From: Adiantum capillus-veneris
Lineage: Eukaryota; Streptophyta; Polypodiopsida; Polypodiales; Pteridaceae
NCBI GenBank assembly: GCA_014529385.2
Contig: CM043954.1
Coordinates: 4,164,501-4,202,814 of the forward strand
Length of the DNA: 38,314 nt
Reading direction: 5' to 3'
The notes beneath the pieces were generated by a model. That model was not told the origin of the DNA, did no database searches, and saw only the letters and a list, made by a program, of their open reading frames with translations. Both the position numbers and the translations under genes were made by a program. Of the stretch, positions 9,350 through 18,513 are shown piece by piece (the stretch's first letter is position 1; each line of letters begins with the position of its first letter).

Positions 9350-9395
9350 GATGACCGTTTGGATTGTCCTTTGCAGGACCATCCAAAAGGTCATC
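9350..9395. repeat. Strong 21-bp hairpin
   Basis: Arms 9350-9370 and 9375-9395 pair at 19 of 21 positions around a TTGC loop; both arms carry the outer GATGACC / GGTCATC. An AT-rich TATTTATTTATT run follows. It could be a terminal structure of the degraded DNA transposon or a tiny MITE-like foldback. Confidence 0.8.
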
Positions 9396-9655
9396 TATTT
9401 ATTTATTTATTTTAGTTATTTTACAAAATTATTATTAATTACAACAAAAAATCACAATTGGACAATACATTGAGCCAAAAAAAAGATTGATAATTTCATT
9501 TACATAAGTGGAATTACAATTGGGGGAGGTATTGAGCCAAAAAATGATAGGTATTGCATTTACATAAAGGGCAAAAAAAGCCCGCATGTACAAAATAGAG
9601 TATGGTCATATGGGATAGGGCAAACGGGGCCCGCGTATACAAAATAGAGGATGCT
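9396..9655. repeat. AT-rich region with two short direct repeats
   Basis: One imperfect repeat of about 60 bp (9453-9511 and 9516-9571) shares ACAATTGG, ATTGAGCCAAAAAA and CATTTACATAA. A second of about 38 bp (9567-9604 and 9616-9654) shares AGGGCAAA, GCCCGC and TACAAAATAGAG. No gene is seen. The gypsy LTR of copy A starts directly afterwards. Confidence 0.6.
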
Positions 9656-11252
9656 TGTAACATGTAATGGCCTAATAACTTATGAGTAGCGGAAATTAGC
9701 ATGAACATAGTGGGCATTTCATTAGAATAGATTCCTAATGAGAATTACAAGAGTGCTTGGGTGGAGAGAGAGCAACAAAAAGCATAACACCTAGTTAGAT
9801 AGCATCGACAATACTTTCAAAAGAGAGAGAAATTAAGATATTGACAACAGTTGAGGACCGGATTTTCATGGAGCCGGTCCCCCCTCCAAAACGCTTTGTA
9901 TTATGGTTTCTCCCATCAAGAGAGACATTGTACAATACAATTCTTTGTGTTCCTTCAAGACTAGCTAGTGCAATGAAGATGGAAACTTCATGCACTAAGC
10001 AAAACACTTAACAAACACAACTTGAATTATCCCCGTTCTCAGACCCAAGACCTCACACACCTTCGAAGATGGTGAGAGCTAGCAGGGTATGAGAGTAGAT
10101 TGAGAGGAAGAAGGAGTATCTTACGAGAAAGATGTACATCTCCTCACATAATCACTCATATGTAGCATAGCTTAGCTTAGTAATTAGCTTGGTAGAGGAG
10201 ATGAGCATGCATTGAAGCTTGGCTCTTGGTTGGATTTGCATCCACATGCCAAGAGAGTGTTGATGTAGGCTTCTATCTCACAAGCTTGGAGTAGGTGATG
10301 AATTCTCTATTAAAGCTTGGGAAGAGATAGTCTTCTCTTTCTTCACACATGAGCTTGTGTGAGTGTGTGTGTGATAATGCCTTGCAAAAATCATCCCCCT
10401 CTCTCTCTCTCTTGGGCGATCCCTCTTGCTAATTGCTCTTGCTGAAGCCTCATTGGCCCTCCCCAAGTCAAGCCAATTACAATTAAGCAGCATAAGTGAT
10501 AGCCTTCTGACATGTATCCCCCTTTCCCCTTTTGTGAGAGATTTAAGTAATTAAATAATTAAACTAAAATCTCATTGGACCCCTTTGCCTGCTGGCGAAT
10601 AGGAATCAGGCAAGCCATGGGGTTCTTGAATGCTCATTGGACCCCTTGGGAGACTGCCCAATAGTCTTCTAGGAGACTTAATTCTCATTGGTTTCTTTTA
10701 TTAAATGTTTTTCAATTAATTAAACTATATTTACTCTAGCTTAATTCTCATTGGTCCACTTCAAGGGTCATCCAACAGAAATTGGGCACACCTTGTGGGC
10801 ATCTGGCCTAGGGAGCTGACATGTGTCCCTCATTCCCTTTGTGTAAAGGGAGCCTGTGTGTGTGTGTGTGTGTGGATTTCTCTCTCATCCCCTACCTTTA
10901 GGGCTCGCCCCCTCCCATGTAGGGATGTGCAAAGACTTTTAGGGCAGACACAAAGCATCGAATTTTCCCTAGGGTTGACCTTTGGACACAACCTTTGAAT
11001 TTTGGAACCTTAGCATTTTGGAAGTCTTAATGGGCTGAATCTTAGGGTCTTTTTAGCCCATTGTTGCACATGGATCTTTTGCAGATGGCCCCCCCTTTGG
11101 ATCCCTATTTTCCCTCCTTTGGATCCCTACTGTGGCCGGTCTGCTAGCTTAACCAATATTCTAGCCTTTTCTCCCCTGGCCTTCCCCACATTGAATGATC
11201 AGTTTAATATGAGAAAATCATTTAGGAGAATTAGATATTGATTATTATGACA
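9656..11252 (-). repeat. Gypsy LTR, copy A (about 1.6 kb, complete)
   Basis: Plus-strand ends are TGTAAC...ATGACA, that is TGTCAT...GTTACA on the element strand, with TG/CA termini. The U3 side (high coordinates) directly follows the polypurine tract. It contains five CTCATTGG (CCAATGAG) boxes, a GT microsatellite, and a GGACCGG/CCGGTCC hairpin at 9855-9880. Confidence 0.9.
10449..10754 (-). promoter_or_regulatory. Five-fold CCAATGAG array in the LTR
   Basis: CTCATTGG begins at 10449, 10571, 10633, 10684 and 10747, each CCAATGAG on the element strand and several followed by GGNCC on one side. The array lies about 500-800 bp into the LTR from its U3 end and is repeated in the LTRs of copies C, D and G. 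CCAAT boxes bind NF-Y in plants, so this is a plausible promoter or enhancer block. Confidence 0.45.
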
Positions 11253-11268
11253 TTACCTCTCTCTTGAA
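11253..11268 (-). other. Polypurine tract, copy A
   Basis: On the element strand TTCAAGAGAGAGGTAA lies directly before the TGTCAT start of the LTR, where plus-strand DNA synthesis is primed. Confidence 0.7.
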
Positions 11269-11608
11269 ATCATAGTCGTCCTCGACTATGGTGTAGAGAA
11301 GATAAAGCATGTTCATGAGTCCTTTTCTTAGCGGGTAGAGGATCCCTATGTTACCCTACGACATCATTCCACAATAGATGACTAGTCCATTTGGCGCTTG
11401 AGAGCCTGAGGCTGCCGCAAGCATGTCTGCACATTAGTCCTATCAGTCTTCCATAGTAGAGCGACAAGCTCTACTTGGTGTTTGGGAGACGTCGTCTCCG
11501 CAAACTTGATCTAAGCATGCATACTACTTTATTTTTGTGCACAAATAAAGAAAAAGAGAGTCTTATAAGACAAAAATTTTGTTCATTTTTAACATTTTGT
11601 ACATTTGC
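11269..11608 (-). other. Hairpin-rich pol-to-LTR spacer, copy A
   Basis: Noncoding region between the pol stop and the polypurine tract, nearly identical to 15876-16215 of copy C, where the hairpins are described. No open frame of note on either strand. Confidence 0.7.
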
Positions 11609-12067
11609 TTACTCTTGGGAAGCATTGTAAGCATTGACAAGGTTTAGGTTATCCTTTAATTGTATGCCCTGCATCCATCTAGCATCTTCAAAAGGATAAT
11701 TCTCAAACTTAATAAGATATCGTCGGATAGTCTTACTGCCTCTTAGAACCTTGTCTTCATGTGGGAGAATGGACTCGGGCTGCAGCACCTCTTCTTGGTC
11801 CTCGATCTCCGGTGGGTCTTCAATAGTTGGTTCTTGAGGTGGCTCTCCTTTGTAAGGCTTTAATAGGCTCACATGAAAAGCATTGTGTATGAGCCAATGA
11901 TTGGGCAACTTGAGTTGATAGGCCATCTCATTGATTGACCTAAGAATCTGAAAGGGATCATAGTACCTTTTTGCTAGTTTAGCATAGTACTTTTGGTGAC
12001 CCGTAGGATTCTTGCCCGTTGTGTGCCTTAATCGAGCCTTGGGAAACTTTAACAAGACCCAATTGTT
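11609..12067 (-). pseudogene. pol: Gypsy pol C-terminus, copy A fragment
   Basis: Encodes the end of integrase: LLKFPKARLRHTTGKNPTG, the YYGPF-type region (mutated to YYDPF), LPNHWLIHNAFHVSLLKPY, and a chromodomain-like end with RRYLIKFENYPFEDARW. The stop is at 11609-11611. The frame is cut at about 12067, where copy B begins. Confidence 0.85.
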
Positions 12068-12100
12068 TAGGATATGTTACATTGGTATCAAAGCTCAAGA
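12068..12100 (+). repeat. Short LTR-end plus primer-site stub
   Basis: Contains TGTTACATTGGTATCAAAG, i.e. the last bases of the LTR and a primer site, followed immediately by a jump back into the LTR interior at 12101. The LTR end and primer site therefore occur twice within 190 bp. Confidence 0.6.
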
Positions 12101-12236
12101 TTATGCTTTTTGTTGCTCTCTCTCTCTCCACCCAAGCACTCTTGTAATTCTCATTAGGAATCTATTCTAATGAAATGCCCACTATGTTCATGCTAATTTC
12201 CGCTACTCATAAGTTATTAGGCCATTAAATGTTACA
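12101..12236 (+). repeat. Gypsy LTR 3' end fragment, copy B
   Basis: The last 136 bp of the LTR on the plus strand (TTATGCTTTTTGTTGC... to ...AATGTTACA). Matches the reverse complement of the 9656 end of copy A. Confidence 0.85.
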
Positions 12237-12653
12237 TTGGTATCAGATCTCAAGGTTTCTCTTTTCTTGCTCAAGAAGGGAGGTCTTCAAGCTAGCTACA
12301 AATGGTTGGTATTATTAATTGCCTGTGAGTAAGTAGAATAGGAATTTTTCAGCCTTGCAGTGCTCCTGCCTTCGTGCAGTTAACGGGGCATCACCGTCGA
12401 GAGCTATGGTCTTAATAGTGGAGTCCTACGGGTCTTGCCTATGGCTTAACCACTATTGACCTATTACAAGCTTGACAGGAGCCGGCGCTATTTTGGTGTC
12501 GAAAGACCCTCTCTTCTATTCCTTGCAATTAATGGTATTCGAGCCGTGGGTACAATAGCTTGAGTGCTTTTTCTAAAGGGGTAAAGAGGAGTAGCAACTA
12601 GGGCTTGAAGTGCCAAAGTACACCTAAAAAGTTTACACCTAAAAGTTGTTAGA
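12237..12653 (+). other. Gypsy 5' leader with primer-binding site, copy B
   Basis: TGGTATCAGATCTCAAGG at 12238-12255 follows the LTR end after one base. Its first ten bases match the usual initiator tRNA-Met primer site. The leader of about 400 bp ends at the gag ATG. It carries an AATAGTGG...CCACTATT stem (12414-12421 with 12450-12457), also present in copy C, which may act in RNA packaging or dimerisation. Confidence 0.75.
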
Positions 12654-14289
12654 ATGGCTGACAATAGTAAAGAGAGTGAAATTAATGTTGATAACTTTGA
12701 TTTTGCTCATGAGCAAGCTACTAATGATGCTTCAATGCTTGTTAACTATCTTGTTTCTAGGCTTCAACAAGCCATGGGCAATCCATCTCTCCAAAGTGAA
12801 GTGCAACGGCAGCTCCGTGCTCACGGGATTCTCCAAGCTCATCACCATGACGAGAGAACACCTAGGAAGCCTCCTTGTGAGACTACCAAAAGAGGTCTCT
12901 CTCCGATTCGGGAAGTAGAAGAGAATCCATATGAAGGGCTCAAGAATTTACTTCTTGATGATGCATCTCCTTCCCAAAGGAGAACTCAAGAGCCTCCACC
13001 GAAGGAACGAGAAAGAAGCGAGTCTCCCACCACCTCGGCGGAGATGGCTCCACGAAGACGGCCGGCTAAACGCTCTCCATCACCACCAAAGCGGAGAAGA
13101 CCATCACACTCTACTCCACGCCATAATTCAAAGAGGGATGATAAAAAGCAAGAGAAGAAAAAGGCAAGAAAGTGGACACCCTCTTCTCCATCTTCTTCAT
13201 CCTCTTCCTCTTATGAAAGCTATGGTGAAGACGACAAAGATCAAGATAAGAAAAAGGCGAGAAAGAGGTCACCCTCTTCTCCACCTTCTTCAAATTCTTC
13301 ACCTTCTGAAGAAAGTGATGGTGCAACCTTTGAAGCATCAAAAAGAAGAGGCCATAGGAAATCCTATGCCGCATGGAAGACGTCATCCAAGCTGAAGAAG
13401 TTCAAAGAGGGAGGGAAGAGCATCTCTTTCCTTACCTATGATGGCACCTTTGGTGCTACGGACAAAGTCTTGGCCTTTATCCAGCAGTTTGATGCGGCGT
13501 TTGGAGATGAGGGCTTCACGGAGTCCTCTAAGCTACGCCATGTAGCTATGCACTTCCAAAAGTCCGCCAGGCAATGGTGGTCTAGCCTACGAGCCAACGG
13601 TGAAGCTCCACGAACATGGAAAGCTTTAAGAGCTTCCATTATGAAGCAGTTTTTGGCCACCGATGCCAAAGACAAAGTACTCACCGAATGGCGAAGCTTA
13701 AAGCTCTCTCCCAATGAATCCATCCACAACTATGTAGACAAGTTTTGGGACCTACAACTCAAGGCCACTGTCTTTAAAAACTTGGATTTTGGAGAGCAAA
13801 AGCAACAATTTTGTGCGGGCTTAACCGAAGAAATGGCGGAGTATGTCAACTCCCAAAGGCCACGTACCATATCGGCGGTAATACACCATACTATGGTGGC
13901 ATCACGAATCAATTTCCAAACGGGGGCTAAAAGAAATAATAAGCCCCCGGAAAACATGGGTTCCAATGAGCCTAAGGGGAAGGACAATGTCCAAAAGTCT
14001 CCTAAGGGCAACTCCAACAAAGCTAAAGAGAAGGGAGTTTACAAAGGTAAGAATAAACTCTCTCCCGAAGAGCTTGAGCGTTATCGTAAGGATAACTGGT
14101 GTTTCAAGTGTGGCGAACAAGGGCATGCGTACCGCGCTTGTCCCCAAAAGAACAACCGCCAAGATCCTCCTAGAGCTTCCTTGGTTGAAATCCAAGAGGA
14201 GGAGACTCACCAAACTCACCACAAAGGATCTCCTCTATGCCATGCTTGGGGAAAGGTAAGAGAACATGATGCTTTTATTCTCTTTGACA
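12654..14289 (+). pseudogene. gag: Gypsy gag, copy B, cut before protease
   Basis: Gag forms the particle and binds RNA. Starts MADNSKESEINVDNF. Residues about 115-225 form an SR-like region with RSPSPPKRRRPSHS, runs of serine and two copies of a KKKARK-S/T-PSSP block of about 30 residues. The capsid region follows (FLTYDGTFGATDKVLAFIQQF, QWWSSLRA, TEWRSLKLSPNESI). Then comes a zinc knuckle CFKCGEQGHAYRAC (CX2CX4HX4C) near residue 480. The open frame breaks at 14289, just after the FILFD that begins the protease, and runs 9 codons into an opposed LTR. Confidence 0.9.
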
Positions 14290-15859
14290 CATTTAATGGC
14301 CTAATAACTTATGAGTAGCGGAAATTAGCATAAACATAGTGGGCATTTCATTAGAATAGATTCCTAATGAGAATTACAAGAGTGCTTGGGTGGAGGGAGA
14401 GCAACACAAAGCATAACACCTAGTTAGATAGCATCGTTAATACTTTCAAAAGAGAGAGAAATTAGGCTATTGACAACAGTTGAGGACCGGATTTTCATGG
14501 AGCCGGTCCCCCTCCAAAAGGCTTTGTATTATGGTTTCTCCCATCAAGAGAGATATTGTACAATACAATTCTTTGTGTTCCTTCAAGACTAGCTAGTGCA
14601 ATGAAGATGGAAACTTCATGCACTAAGCAAAACACTTAACAAACACAACTTGAATTATCCCCGTTCTCACACCCAAGACCTCACACACCTTTGAAAATGG
14701 TGAGAGCTAGCAGGGTATGAGAGTAGATTGAGAGGAAGAAGGAGTATCTTACGAAAAAGATGTACATCTCCTCACATAATCACTCATATGTAGCATAGCT
14801 TAGCTTGGTAGAGGAGATGAGCATGCATTGAAGCTTGGCTCTTGGTTGGATTTGCATCCACATGCCAAGAGAGTGTTGATGTAGGCTTCTATCTCACAAG
14901 CTTGGAGTAGGTGATGAGTTCTCCGTTAAAGCTTGGGAAGAGATAGTCTTCTCTTTCTTTACACATGAGCTTGTGTGAGTGTGTGTGTGATAATGCCTTG
15001 CAAAAATCAGCCCCCTCTCTCTCTTGGGCGAGCCCTCTTGCTAATTGCTCTTGCTGAAGCCTCATTGGCCCTCCCCAAGTCAAGCCAATTATAATTAAGC
15101 AGCATAAGTGATAGCCTTCTCACATGTGTCCCCCTTTCCCCTTTTGTGAGAGCCTTAGGTAATTAAATAATTAAACTAAACTCTCATTGGACCCCTTTGC
15201 CTCCTGGTGAATAGGAATCAGGCAAGCCATGGGGCTCCTGAATGCTCATTGGCCCCTTGGGAGACTGCACAATAGTCTTCTAGGAGACTTAATTCTCATT
15301 GGTTTCTTTGATTAAATGTTTTTAAATTAATTAAACTATATTTAATCTAGATTAATTCTCATTGGTCCACTTCAAGGGTCATCCAATAGAAATTGGGCAC
15401 ACCTTGTGGGCATCTGGACTAGGGAGTTGACATGTGTCCCTCATTCCCTTTGTGTAAAGGGAGCCTGTGTTTGTGTGTGTGGCTTTCTCTCTCATCCCCT
15501 ACCTTTAGGGCTCGCCCCCTCCCATGTAGGGATGTGCAAAGACTTTTAGGGCACACACAAAGCATCGAATTTTCCCTAGGGTTGACCTTTGGACACAACC
15601 TTTAAATTTTGGAACCTTAGCATTTTGGAAGTCTTAATGGGCTGAACCTTAGGGTCTTTTTAGCCCATTGTTGCACATGGCTCTTTTGCAGATGGCCCCC
15701 CCTTTGGATCCCTATTTTCCCTCCTTTGGATCCCTACTGTGGCCGGTCTGCTAGCTTAACCAATATTCTAGCTTTTACTCCCCTGGCCTTCCCCACATTA
15801 AATGATCAGTTTAATATGAGAAAATCATTTAGGAGAATTAGATATTGATTTTTATGACA
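14290..15859 (-). repeat. Gypsy 3' LTR, copy C
   Basis: Runs from ACATTTAATGG (the terminal TGTA is lost at the joint with copy B) to ATGACA at 15859, next to the polypurine tract. 1570 bp, highly similar to copy A by eye. Five CTCATTGG boxes lie between about 15060 and 15366. Confidence 0.9.
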
Positions 15860-15875
15860 TTACCTCTCTCTTGAA
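15860..15875 (-). other. Polypurine tract, copy C
   Basis: TTCAAGAGAGAGGTAA on the element strand, immediately before the LTR. Confidence 0.7.
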
Positions 15876-16215
15876 ATCATAGTCGTCCTCGACTATGGTG
15901 TAGAGAAGATAAAGCATGTTCATGAGTCCTTTTCTTAGTGGGTAGAGGATCCCTATGTTACCCTACGACATCATTCCACAATGGATGACTAGTCCATTTG
16001 GCGCTTGAGAGCCTGAGGCTGCCGCAAGCATGTCTGCACATTAGTCCTATCAGTCTTCCATAGTAGAGCGACAAGCTCTACTTGGTGTTTGGGAGACGTC
16101 GTCTCCGCAAACTTGATCTAAGCATGCATACTACTTCATTTTTGTGCACAAATAAAGAAAAAGAGAGTCTTATAAGACAAAAATTTTGTTCATTTTTAAC
16201 ATTTTGTACGTTTGC
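15876..16215 (-). other. Hairpin-rich pol-to-LTR spacer, copy C
   Basis: Holds a run of foldbacks: CATAGTCG-tcct-CGACTATG (15878-15897), AGTAGAGC-gacaa-GCTCTACT (16062-16082), a 12-bp stem GTTTGGGAGACG with its partner at 16087-16112 (one bulge), the perfect palindromes TTTGTGCACAAA (16141) and GTCTTATAAGAC (16167), and ACAAAAATTTTGT (16177). There is no reading frame of interest. Copies A, D and G have the same region, with a few changed pairs. A structured RNA element, for example for packaging or export, is possible but unproven. Confidence 0.7.
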
Positions 16216-18186
16216 TTACTCTTGGGAAGCATTGTAAGCATTGACAAGGTTTAGGTTATCCTTTAATTGTATGCCTTGCATCCATCTATCATCTTCAAAA
16301 GGATAATTCTTAAACTTAATAAGATATCGTCGGATAGTCTTACCGCCTCTTAGTAGCTTGTCTTCATGTCGGAGAATGGACTCGGGCTGCAGCACCTCTT
16401 CTTGGTCCTTGATCTCCGGTGGGTCTTCAATAGTTGGTTCTTGAGGTGGCTCTCCTTTGTAAGGCTTTATTAGGCTCACATGAAAAGCATTGTGTATGAG
16501 CCAATGATTGGGCAACTTGAGTTGATAGGCCATCTCATTGATTGGCCTAAGAATCTGAAAGGGACCATAGTACCTTTTTGCTAGTGTAGCATGGTACTTT
16601 TGGTGACCCGTAGGATTCTTGCCCGTTGTGTGCCATAATCGAGCCTTGGGAAACTTTAACAAGACCCAATCGTTTTCTTTAAAGACTTGGGCTCTTCTGT
16701 GCTTGTCAACAGCAGCCTTTTGCCTTTGCTGTGAGATAGAGATAGCATCCTTAATCTTTTGGAAATATTCTTGTAGGTCTCGGCTATATTCGTCTGCAGC
16801 GAAGATCTTCCCATGTACCTTAAGTAGCAAGGGACTTTTTGATCCTCCCTCAATTACCTCGAAAGGTGCTTTTCCTGTGGAAGTATGTACAGTGTTATTG
16901 TAAGCATACTCTACTAAGGGTAAGTTCTTCTCCCATTGGGATCTTTGATCTACTTCCGTTACATAGGCTTTTAGTAGATCGAGAATGGTTAGGTTAGCTA
17001 TTTCACTTTGGCCATCAGTTTGTGGATGATAGGCCGTAGAGATGTTTAGACTTGTTCCTAAATTCTCAAAGAGACCCTTCCAGAAATTACTGGTCATTCT
17101 AGGATCTCTATCCGACACTATCGACATGGGCAAGCCATGGTACTTGAAAATTTGTGAAATAAAGAGGGTTGCCATTTGATGGGCTTTGATAGTCTTTTTG
17201 ACAGGTTTAAAATGAGCTTGTTTACTAAACCTGTCTACTATCGTCCATATACCCGTATTCCCATGGATAGACTTAAGCAATCCAAAGATAAAATCCATGG
17301 ATATGCTCTCCCATGGTGAATTAGGGATTGGCAAGGGTTGGAGCAATATAAGTTGCTTCCCTCTATCAAATTTTGTCTTTTGGCATACCACACATTTGGA
17401 AACATAATCTTGTATGTTCACTTTCATGGTAGGCCAATAGAAATATGTTTCAATTCCCTTTAAGGTAGACAGAATCCCTCTATGCCCCGCATAAGGTGGA
17501 ACATGAGATTCATACATTACTTTCTCACGTAGTGAGTTAGTAACGCGTAGTGTATTGCCATAGAGAAGATAACCATCTTGTAAAGTAAATGGTTCTTCTT
17601 TCTTCCCTAATGCAAGGACTGAAATCACATCTCTAAAATCGGGATCAATAGCATACTCATCTATCATTGAAGATAGATCATTGTGAGTTGTTATGGAAAC
17701 CGCATTCACTCTCAGCCGTCTTGAGAGTGCATCAGCTACTTGATTATGCTTGCCAGCAATGTGAGCAATATGAAAATGAAATTGCGAAAGGAAATTTGCC
17801 CACCTCATTTGTTTGTCGGAGAGCTTGGTCTGCGTCATGAAGTACTTAAGACTTTGGTGATCCGTTCGGAGAATGAAAGGAGTCCCCAATAAATAGTGCT
17901 TCCATGAGTCTAAGGCATGTAGAACTGCAAGGAGTTCCTTTTCGTATATGCCTAGAGCTTGCTCAACAGGGTCGAGCCTTCGACTCTCATAGCCTATGGT
18001 GTGCCCTTCTTGGAGCAAAACACCTCCAAAAAAATTACCACAAGCATCGCATTGGACCTCAAATGGTTTTGAGAGATCTGGTAGTGTAAGCACAGGTTGA
18101 GAGATAAGGTTTTCTTTAAGCTTTTCGAAAGCATTGTTCTCCTTAGCAGACCATGTATACCTAACGCTTTTCTTTGTTAGGTCATG
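16216..18186 (-). pseudogene. pol: Gypsy pol, 3' half: RNase H, integrase, chromodomain (copy C)
   Basis: Continues the frame interrupted by the copia insertion. RNase H: VQCDACGN, YEKELLAVLHAL and LRTDHQSL carry the acidic residues. Integrase: zinc-binding SHVPPYAGHRG and CVVCQ, then the DDE core with SMDFIFG, VSDRDPRM and HPQTDGQSE. The C-terminus has the FPKARL...GPFQI region and ends in a chromodomain-like RRYLIKFKNYPFEDDRW. The frame is open from the insertion point to the stop at 16216-16218, so the copia insertion appears to be the only interruption of coding capacity. Confidence 0.9.
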
Positions 18187-18191
18187 TAATG
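18187..18191. repeat. Target-site duplication of the copia element, left copy
   Basis: TAATG, repeated at 23404-23408. A 5-bp duplication is usual for copia integrase. The uninterrupted site is readable from gypsy copy D at 30213-30226. Confidence 0.93.
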
Positions 18192-18513
18192 TGTAAAGAA
18201 TGAGGATGCAAGAGAGCTACACAAGACAAGCACAAAGCACACAGAGATGGAAAGCTTCTTCTTCTTCTTCACAGAAAAGAGAGTACAAAATGACTAAGTG
18301 CTAAAGCTGAAAAGTAGCACATATGTACATGCGGTCACTAAGTGTGAACTCGCTAGAAGCGTACTAGGCTGGCACTATAAGTGTAGTCCAGCTGTAGAAT
18401 CACTGGCAGAGATCCTCCGTGTGGGTCACCTAACGCGCCAGTGAGTAAATGCCGTAAGCGGCCAAAACCCGTAGTGGATGCCAGCTCAAGGTGTAGAGCT
18501 CGACATCTCAACA
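18192..18513 (-). repeat. Copia 3' LTR
   Basis: TGTAAAG...CTCAACA on the plus strand, i.e. TGTTGAG...CTTTACA on the element strand. It contains a TTC microsatellite near 18250. The copia ORF ends a few codons inside it. Confidence 0.95.

Larger units (their letters stand above)
9656..12067 (-). mobile_element. Ty3/gypsy copy A: 3' LTR plus end of pol
   Basis: In element order: about 150 codons from the end of pol, a 356-bp region (hairpin-rich spacer plus polypurine tract) and a complete LTR. The rest of the element is missing beyond about 12067, where the sequence switches to a plus-strand piece of the same family. Identity to copy C is high by eye throughout. Confidence 0.88.

Noticed and set aside
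9350-9400. Hairpin as a Helitron 3' terminus
   Set aside because: No CTRR end follows within a suitable distance, and no Helitron 5' TC end or Rep/helicase sequence is in the window.
12931-14259. Several 90-150-codon frames on both strands over gag (also at 24777-26390 and 28381-28847)
   Set aside because: They overlap the better supported gag frame, recur only because the copies are near-identical, and have no recognisable motif.
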